This document shows, piece after piece, positions 6,082 through 10,606 of a stretch of 13,839 bases of DNA (within the stretch, counting starts at the first letter, position 1; every line of letters begins with the position of its first letter). The stretch covers positions 1-13,839 of the forward strand of contig DLLX01000015.1 of assembly GCA_002479145.1 (NCBI GenBank). The letters are read 5' to 3'. The notes below the pieces were generated by a model. It saw nothing but the letters and a program-made list of their open reading frames with translations. It was not told where the DNA came from and searched no databases. A program made the position numbers and the translations under genes. The stretch is from Prevotella sp. UBA7551. GTDB taxonomy: Bacteria; Bacteroidota; Bacteroidia; Bacteroidales; Bacteroidaceae.

Positions 6082-8255
6082 TTCTTTGTATTCTTTTTTC
6101 GGATGATTTTTCTCCCTACCGCAGTCTTCCAGCGGCAGATGTTGCGGTAAACCCAGCCTATGATAACCTCATAGGCAGAGCGGTCTTCGAAGTGTTGCGA
6201 CTGAGCAAAGGTCATCACATCGGTCTTGTCGTCGCCGTACTGGTCGGGGAAGATGATCATGAGGTTCTTTCCTGAGAAGTATTTGGTCAACTCCTCAGGC
6301 AGTCGCTCCATCGCATTCTTGAACGATACGGTGCCCTTTCTGGCGGTGACGACGACGAAAACGTGGTCGTCCTTGATCTGTGAGGCCAGCTTGGGCAGTT
6401 CGTTCCAATGCTCCATATCGACATATTCGGCCCTCACGCTCTCGTGATGGTTGCGCTCATATTGCTGAATCAGCTCCAGCGTGTCGCTCCGTCCGTGGAA
6501 CGCAATGCGGCAGTCGAGGTTGCCGGCCAGCCGCGACAGCCGCTCCAACCAGCGGTAGAAGCCCGGCTCAAACTGTGCGCGCGATGGCACACTCACCACT
6601 ATGCGCCGCAGGGTGGATAGCGGTTGCACCAGTCTTGCCATGATAATCTGCCGCGACAGACCGCCAAACAGGCTTTGGTGAAACTTTCCCCAGAAGGTGG
6701 TCGAGTCGGTAAAGTGCATGTGCATGCCGATGACAATCTCCGTGGCCCTACACTCTTTGAAGGCGTGCATGATGCCATTGGCAATGTTTGCCGCCACCCG
6801 GAGCTGTGTATGCACCCGCACGTCGGCCGATGCGGCGTAGTCGGCCACCTGTTCGAGCAGCTTTGTGCCCTCCATACGCTTCCGGTCGATGTTGTCGTCG
6901 TCGTAGACCACGCTGAGTGCCACGAAGTAATTGTCGCGTTTGGGATTGCGCATGAGCATCGCAAGGTTGGTCAACCGGTTGGCATACTCGGGGTATTTCA
7001 CGGGGATGAGCACCGTCTCGTGCTTCGGCTCCGTGTCCTCGACGGGGCGTTCCCGCTCAGCCAGGACGATGTGCTTGGCTGCCTGCTCCGTCACCAGGCT
7101 GGAGATGATGCAGGTAATGAGAATCATGATGACGATGCCGTTGAGCACCTCGTCGTCAAAAAGAAATTTCCCCGGTGCCACTTGCAGTCGCAATCCCACC
7201 ATTACCATGGCGATGGCGCCTGCCGCATGGGCGGAGGTGAGGCCGAACATCAGGTGTTGCGCCTGTAGGTTGAAGCGCAGAAGCCAGCCTGTGAGATAAG
7301 CGGCGAGGGCCTTGCCCAGTGTACCGAAGATGGTGATGCACGCCACGACGAGCAGAATCCTTCCCCCCTCGAAAAGCAAACCAAGGTTGATTTGCATGCC
7401 CACACCGATGAGGAAGTAAGGGATGAAGAGGGCGTTGCCCGTGAACTCCAGCCGGTTCATGAGCGGAGAGACCTTGGGGATGAAGCGGTTGAGGATCAAT
7501 CCTGCCATGAATGCGCCGAAAATGCCTTCCAGACCAATCATCTGGGAGAGTGCGCCGCAGAGAAACAGGATGCTCAGGACAAAGATAAACTGCATCACTG
7601 CGTCGCTGTAACGGCGCAGAAACCAGCGTGTCAGTCGGGGGATGAAGAAGATGGTGCCTGCGCAAAAGGCCGCAAACTTAGCCACGAACCAGAGCCAGAA
7701 GCCAGCCCCCGACTCCCCATGAAACCGGTTGACAATCATGGCGAGGACGACCAGGGCGGCAAACAGTGAGGCCATTGTCGCCCCTACGCTCAGCGTGGTG
7801 GCCGCATGACGCCCCAGTCCATAGCGCCCTACGATGGGGTAGGCCACCAGAGTGTTCGACGCCATGAGGCATCCCAGCAGCAGTGATGCCATCCGTGAGT
7901 AGCCCAGCAGGCCCGCTGCCATGTAGAAAGTCAGCAAGAAGGGCAGCAGAAACGTCAGCACACCAAACAGCAGCACGCGTCCACGACTGCGCCGCAAGCC
8001 CTCCATGTCCATCTCAAGGCCGGCAAGAAACATGATGTAGAACAGTCCCACGAACCCGAAAAGGCTGAATGAGGCATCGCGCTCAAGCACCTTCAGCCCA
8101 TAAGGACCTATGGCCACGCCGGCCAGTACCAGCCCGATGATGTGAGGGATGCGGAGCCTGCCCATGACAATCGGCGCAAAGAGAATAATCAGGAGCACCG
8201 TCAGAAAAATGAGCGGAGGCTGCGATATGGGAAAATACTGAGTCATGAGCAGCAT
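6078..8255 (-). CDS. CPA2-type cation:proton antiporter with C-terminal USP-like region
   Basis: This 725-residue inner-membrane protein has an N-terminal Na+/H+ exchanger domain (about 15-395) with roughly 12 hydrophobic segments, including RIPHIIGLVLAGVAIGPYGL (35-54), MFLAGLEMD (75-83), CLMASNTLVAYPIVGRYG (129-146), LEGIFGAFMAGLILN (242-256) and SAHAAGAIAMVMVGL (341-355). A hydrophilic region of about 320 residues follows, with ETVLIPVKYPE at 413 and EIVIGMHMH later; it looks like one or two divergent universal-stress-protein domains rather than the TrkA-N domain of KefB/C. It likely exchanges Na+ or K+ for H+; the ion cannot be told. No acidic residue is seen in the S-N-T (133-135) motif. 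It heads a likely operon with the LolD-type ATPase and CvfB. A second Met at 8246 is an alternative start. Confidence 0.9.
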   Translation of the reverse strand: MLLMTQYFPISQPPLIFLTVLLIILFAPIVMGRLRIPHIIGLVLAGVAIGPYGLKVLERDASFSLFGFVGLFYIMFLAGLEMDMEGLRRSRGRVLLFGVLTFLLPFLLTFYMAAGLLGYSRMASLLLGCLMASNTLVAYPIVGRYGLGRHAATTLSVGATMASLFAALVVLAMIVNRFHGESGAGFWLWFVAKFAAFCAGTIFFIPRLTRWFLRRYSDAVMQFIFVLSILFLCGALSQMIGLEGIFGAFMAGLILNRFIPKVSPLMNRLEFTGNALFIPYFLIGVGMQINLGLLFEGGRILLVVACITIFGTLGKALAAYLTGWLLRFNLQAQHLMFGLTSAHAAGAIAMVMVGLRLQVAPGKFLFDDEVLNGIVIMILITCIISSLVTEQAAKHIVLAERERPVEDTEPKHETVLIPVKYPEYANRLTNLAMLMRNPKRDNYFVALSVVYDDDNIDRKRMEGTKLLEQVADYAASADVRVHTQLRVAANIANGIMHAFKECRATEIVIGMHMHFTDSTTFWGKFHQSLFGGLSRQIIMARLVQPLSTLRRIVVSVPSRAQFEPGFYRWLERLSRLAGNLDCRIAFHGRSDTLELIQQYERNHHESVRAEYVDMEHWNELPKLASQIKDDHVFVVVTARKGTVSFKNAMERLPEELTKYFSGKNLMIIFPDQYGDDKTDVMTFAQSQHFEDRSAYEVIIGWVYRNICRWKTAVGRKIIRKKNTKK

Positions 8256-8275
8256 GTGTATTCCTTAATTTTTTG

Positions 8276-8283
8276 CAAAGGTA
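8276..8283 (-). promoter_or_regulatory. Bacteroidetes -7 promoter box for the antiporter operon
   Basis: The minus strand reads TACCTTTG followed by CA, a full TAnnTTTG match, 20 bp upstream of the ATG at 8255. I cannot see a convincing -33 TTTG. It is back to back with the asd promoter in a 116-bp divergent region. Confidence 0.65.
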
Positions 8284-8327
8284 ACAAAAAACACACGATA
8301 TCGCATCACGGTGTGCTTGCTTTTTCG

Positions 8328-8335
8328 TAAATTTG
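8328..8335 (+). promoter_or_regulatory. Bacteroidetes -7 promoter box for asd
   Basis: TAAATTTG followed by C matches TAnnTTTG and lies 36 bp before the asd ATG, leaving a short A-rich leader. No clear -33 element was found. Confidence 0.6.
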
Positions 8336-8371
8336 CGCCATATAAACATTTGGAAAGAACAAGATTAAAAC

Positions 8372-9364
8372 ATGAAAATAGCTATCGTTGGCGCAAGCGG
8401 CGCAGTGGGCCAGGAGCTTCTCCGCATACTCGAAGAACGTAATTTCCCTGTCGATGAACTCCTATTGTTTGGCTCCGAGCGCAGTGCGGGCCGCCAATAC
8501 CGTTTCAAAGGCGAGCCGTGCACCGTCCGCCTGCTTCAGGACAACGACGACTTCCGTGGCGTGGACATCGCCTTCACGAGTGCGGGAGGCAGCGTCGCGG
8601 CCCGCTACGCGTCCACCATCACCCGCTACGGGGCGTTGATGATAGACAACAGCAGCCAGTTTCGCATGGATGAGGACGTGCCGCTGGTCGTGCCCGAAAT
8701 CAATCCGGAGGACGCCAAGCAACATCCGCGCAACATTATCGCCAATCCCAACTGCACTACCATCATGATGGTGGTCGTGCTCAACCCCATCGAGCAGCTG
8801 TCGCACATCCGTCGCATCCACGTGGCGAGCTATCAGAGCGCTTCGGGAGCCGGAGCGGCGGCCATGCGCGAGCTGCAACAGCAGTATAAGGAAATCATCG
8901 AGACGGGAAGCGCGCACACTATCGAGCACTTCCCTCACCAGTTAGCCTACAATGTCATCCCGCAAATTGACAAGATGACCCCCAACGACTACACGAAGGA
9001 GGAGATGAAGATGTTCAACGAGACCCGGAAAATCATGCACTCCGATGTGCGCACGAGTGCCACCTGCGTAAGGGTGAGCACGCTCCGCAGCCATTCTGAG
9101 AGCGTATGGTTTGAGACCGAGCGTCCTTTGTCGGTCGAGGAGATCCGCAGTGCGTTGCGGTCTGCCCCGGGCGTCACCCTCGACGACGATCCCCAACGCT
9201 ATGTTTACCCCATGCCTTTGGATTCGACGGGGAAGGACAACGTACTTGTCGGGCGCATTCGCAAAGACCTCGCAGCCGACAACAGCTGCACACTCTGGCT
9301 CACGGGCGACCAGATCCGCAAGGGCGCGGCGCTGAATGCCGTCCAGATTGCCGAAATCCTGTAG
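8372..9364 (+). CDS. asd: aspartate-semialdehyde dehydrogenase
   Basis: Asd reduces aspartyl phosphate to aspartate semialdehyde with NADPH, the branch point to lysine/diaminopimelate, threonine, methionine and isoleucine. The 330-residue protein has the NADP loop GASGAVG (7-13), TSAGGSVA (69-76), IDNSSQFRMD (91-100), VPEINPEDA (107-115), NPNCTT with catalytic Cys128, SYQSASGAG (153-161) and LRSHSE with the catalytic His241. The length and motif order fit the shorter, Gram-positive/Bacteroidetes-type branch of the family. The start follows a TAAATTTG promoter. It is monocistronic: a hairpin begins at the stop codon and an intrinsic terminator follows about 130 bp later. Confidence 0.97.
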   Translation: MKIAIVGASGAVGQELLRILEERNFPVDELLLFGSERSAGRQYRFKGEPCTVRLLQDNDDFRGVDIAFTSAGGSVAARYASTITRYGALMIDNSSQFRMDEDVPLVVPEINPEDAKQHPRNIIANPNCTTIMMVVVLNPIEQLSHIRRIHVASYQSASGAGAAAMRELQQQYKEIIETGSAHTIEHFPHQLAYNVIPQIDKMTPNDYTKEEMKMFNETRKIMHSDVRTSATCVRVSTLRSHSESVWFETERPLSVEEIRSALRSAPGVTLDDDPQRYVYPMPLDSTGKDNVLVGRIRKDLAADNSCTLWLTGDQIRKGAALNAVQIAEIL

Positions 9365-9392
9365 CCGTAATGAGCTGCGTGTCCACGGCTAC
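9361..9392 (+). other. hairpin containing the asd stop codon
   Basis: GTAGCCGT (9361-9368), which includes the TAG stop, pairs perfectly with ACGGCTAC (9385-9392) around a 16-nt loop. There is no T-run. It is the first of three hairpins after asd. Confidence 0.5.
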
Positions 9393-9462
9393 ATTGCCCA
9401 TAAGGGGTGCTGATAGGTGCTGATGCGGAAAGAAAATCTGCCGGAAGCGCTGTCCCCACATC

Positions 9463-9480
9463 GCCATTTTTAAGAATGGC
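9463..9480 (+). other. hairpin GCCATT-N6-AATGGC in the asd 3' region
   Basis: Perfect 6-bp arms (9463-9468 and 9475-9480) flank the loop TTTAAG. It lies 11 bp before the intrinsic terminator. Between 9393 and 9462 there is also a 9-bp direct repeat, GGTGCTGAT, at 9406 and 9416. Confidence 0.4.
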
Positions 9481-9490
9481 ATGATATAGC

Positions 9491-9532
9491 AAGCAGAAGG
9501 TTCCTCACCCAGGAGTCTTCTGCTTTTTTTAT
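9491..9532 (+). terminator. strong intrinsic terminator after asd
   Basis: AAGCAGAAG (9491-9499) pairs with CTTCTGCTT (9517-9525). An inner TCCT/AGGA stem encloses a CACCC loop, and the arm runs into a T-tract (9524-9530). This is a textbook Rho-independent terminator on the plus strand. Confidence 0.9.
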
Positions 9533-9630
9533 CCCCAATCGGTCATTGGATTTGTCTAAGGGTGTCTTCTTGGCGATAAGGTTTTCATGTTCGTATCCGT
9601 TGGCCTTTCAAGGCTTTAGCTGTCAGTGAT

Positions 9631-9696
9631 ATTTTTAAATTAAAAACCAGAAATTTTTAATTTATTTTTCTCAGATTTTTAATTTAAAAATTCTTC
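9631..9696. repeat. AT-rich tandem repeat, three 22-bp units
   Basis: Units start at 9631, 9653 and 9675, each opening with ATTTTTAA followed by an A/T-only stretch and ending in a more mixed tail (CCAGAA, CTCAG, TTCTTC). The first and third contain ATTAAAAA or ATTTAAAAAT, making local palindromes. Just after the third unit, GGCTGAATGAC (9704-9714) repeats a word found on the minus strand of the 364-477 array. The role is unknown. Confidence 0.65.
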
Positions 9697-9754
9697 CGTT
9701 TTAGGCTGAATGACATTTCTGTCCGGCTTATTCATTCCCTGACACAGCCAAGAA

Positions 9755-9790
9755 GCCCCTTCCCTTTGAACGCTTTCAAAAGGAAGGGGC
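9755..9790. terminator. 16-bp stem hairpin between convergent genes
   Basis: GCCCCTTCCCTTTGAA (9755-9770) pairs with 9775-9790 across a CGCT loop, with a single C/A mismatch. On the minus strand it lies 82 bp past the FMN-binding gene's stop and is followed by a weak TTCTT, so it probably ends that transcript; the tail is poor on the plus strand. Confidence 0.55.
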
Positions 9791-9791
9791 G

Positions 9792-9814
9792 ATCGCTCTG
9801 TGCGATTTGTTTTT
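9792..9814 (+). terminator. short hairpin plus T-run, back-up terminator
   Basis: ATCGC (9792-9796) pairs with GCGAT (9802-9806), followed by TTGTTTTT. It would stop plus-strand readthrough into the oppositely oriented FMN-binding gene. The stem is only 5 bp. Confidence 0.45.
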
Positions 9815-9852
9815 ATGATGCAGGCTCCTTGTTTATATGAGTCAGCCTCAGT

Positions 9853-9876
9853 GTAAGCTGCTGTTGGCCAGCTTAC
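9853..9876 (-). other. hairpin overlapping the FMN-binding gene stop codon
   Basis: GTAAGCTG (9853-9860) and CAGCTTAC (9869-9876) are perfect 8-bp arms around an 8-nt loop. The stop codon (9873-9875) lies in the stem, as it does for asd. No T-run follows. Confidence 0.45.
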
Positions 9877-10283
9877 TTATTGGCCTTGTAATATTTCACC
9901 GCAGCCTCCACGTTCTTTTTGACGGCCTTGCTCGAGTAGGTCGCGCCAGTCACGCCATCCACCTGCGACGCATTGGCGGCTTTGCTGAGCTTCATTCCCG
10001 AGAATTTGGGGAGCAGAGCCTGGCGCACTTTCTGGAAAAACTTCGGACTCTCGTGGTTCTTCTGCGCCTCGACTTTCACCACCTTGCCGTTCTTGATATA
10101 GACGAACAGCGGGGTAGCTCCCTTGAATCCGCGCACCTTCGGACACAATGTGACCGTGTTGACCACATAGGTGCCGTCGCTGTGACGCTGCATCACTTTG
10201 TCGCCCTTTCCTATTGCCAAGGCCAACCCTGTGCTCATGGCGACCGCCACGGCCAGCGTGGCCAGTTTGCTTGCTCTTTTCAT
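9873..10283 (-). CDS. exported FMN-binding domain protein
   Basis: The 136-residue protein starts with a signal peptide (MKRASKLATLAVAVAMSTG, probable cleavage near ALA at 21-23) and continues as a single FMN_bind-type domain (about 50-131). The segment DGVTGATYSS (109-118) fits the D-x-x-(S/T)-G-A-T motif whose last Thr (here 115) receives FMN covalently from ApbE in NqrC, RnfG and related proteins. No heme motif, other domain or further membrane segment is seen. It probably acts in the periplasm in electron transfer, but no redox partner or apbE lies nearby, so its pathway is unknown. The ATG at 10283 has an AAAGGA site about 8 nt upstream and a TATCTTTG promoter 82 bp upstream. Confidence 0.88.
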   Translation of the reverse strand: MKRASKLATLAVAVAMSTGLALAIGKGDKVMQRHSDGTYVVNTVTLCPKVRGFKGATPLFVYIKNGKVVKVEAQKNHESPKFFQKVRQALLPKFSGMKLSKAANASQVDGVTGATYSSKAVKKNVEAAVKYYKANK

Positions 10284-10365
10284 ATTGCTTTTCCTTTCTG
10301 TTGGTTATTCTTTCTTTACACCGCGTGTCGCCTTCCTCTCCCTTGGAGGAGGTCGCCGTTCATTG

Positions 10366-10373
10366 CAAAGATA
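10366..10373 (-). promoter_or_regulatory. Bacteroidetes -7 promoter box for the FMN-binding gene
   Basis: The minus strand reads TATCTTTG followed by CA, a full TAnnTTTG match, 82 bp before the start codon. The implied leader of about 75 nt contains a short CTCC/GGAG hairpin. No clear -33 box was found. Confidence 0.6.
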
Positions 10374-10503
10374 GAAAAGAATATGCCATTGGCCGTTCAT
10401 GCCCAACTTTATTTATGCACAATTAACTTTTCCCTGTGTGCCATACTGCCCTTTTCCCTCTGGCAGGAAGGCTTCTGCCCGTCTGTCATTAGCGTGAATC
10501 GGG

Positions 10504-10534
10504 TTGGCTGTTTCAAATATTTTTTGTACCTTTG
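10504..10534 (+). promoter_or_regulatory. parC promoter with -33 and -7 elements
   Basis: TTG (10504-10506) lies 20 bp before TACCTTTG (10527-10534), a full TAnnTTTG match. Transcription should start near 10541, giving a leader of about 65 nt that contains the 10554-10592 hairpin. Confidence 0.7.
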
Positions 10535-10553
10535 CGCATGAAACGGAAATAAC

Positions 10554-10592
10554 GGGGTGGCGGCAAACTGTTTCCAAGCGTGCCGCCACCCC
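10554..10592 (+). promoter_or_regulatory. strong 5' leader hairpin ahead of parC
   Basis: GGGGTGGCGGCA (10554-10565) pairs perfectly with TGCCGCCACCCC (10581-10592) around a 15-nt loop. It ends 14 nt before the start codon and fills most of the predicted leader. Such a GC-rich stem next to the initiation region could limit translation, protect the 5' end or bind a factor; which one is unknown. Confidence 0.6.
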
Positions 10593-10606
10593 ACCAATAA
10601 CCCATC

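Larger units (their letters stand above)
9533..9872. other. convergent intergenic region between asd and the FMN-binding gene
   Basis: No gene is supported. The stretch is AT-rich in its middle and carries a three-unit 22-bp repeat, a 16-bp hairpin, a short hairpin with T-run and a stop-codon hairpin, each listed separately. Confidence 0.6.
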
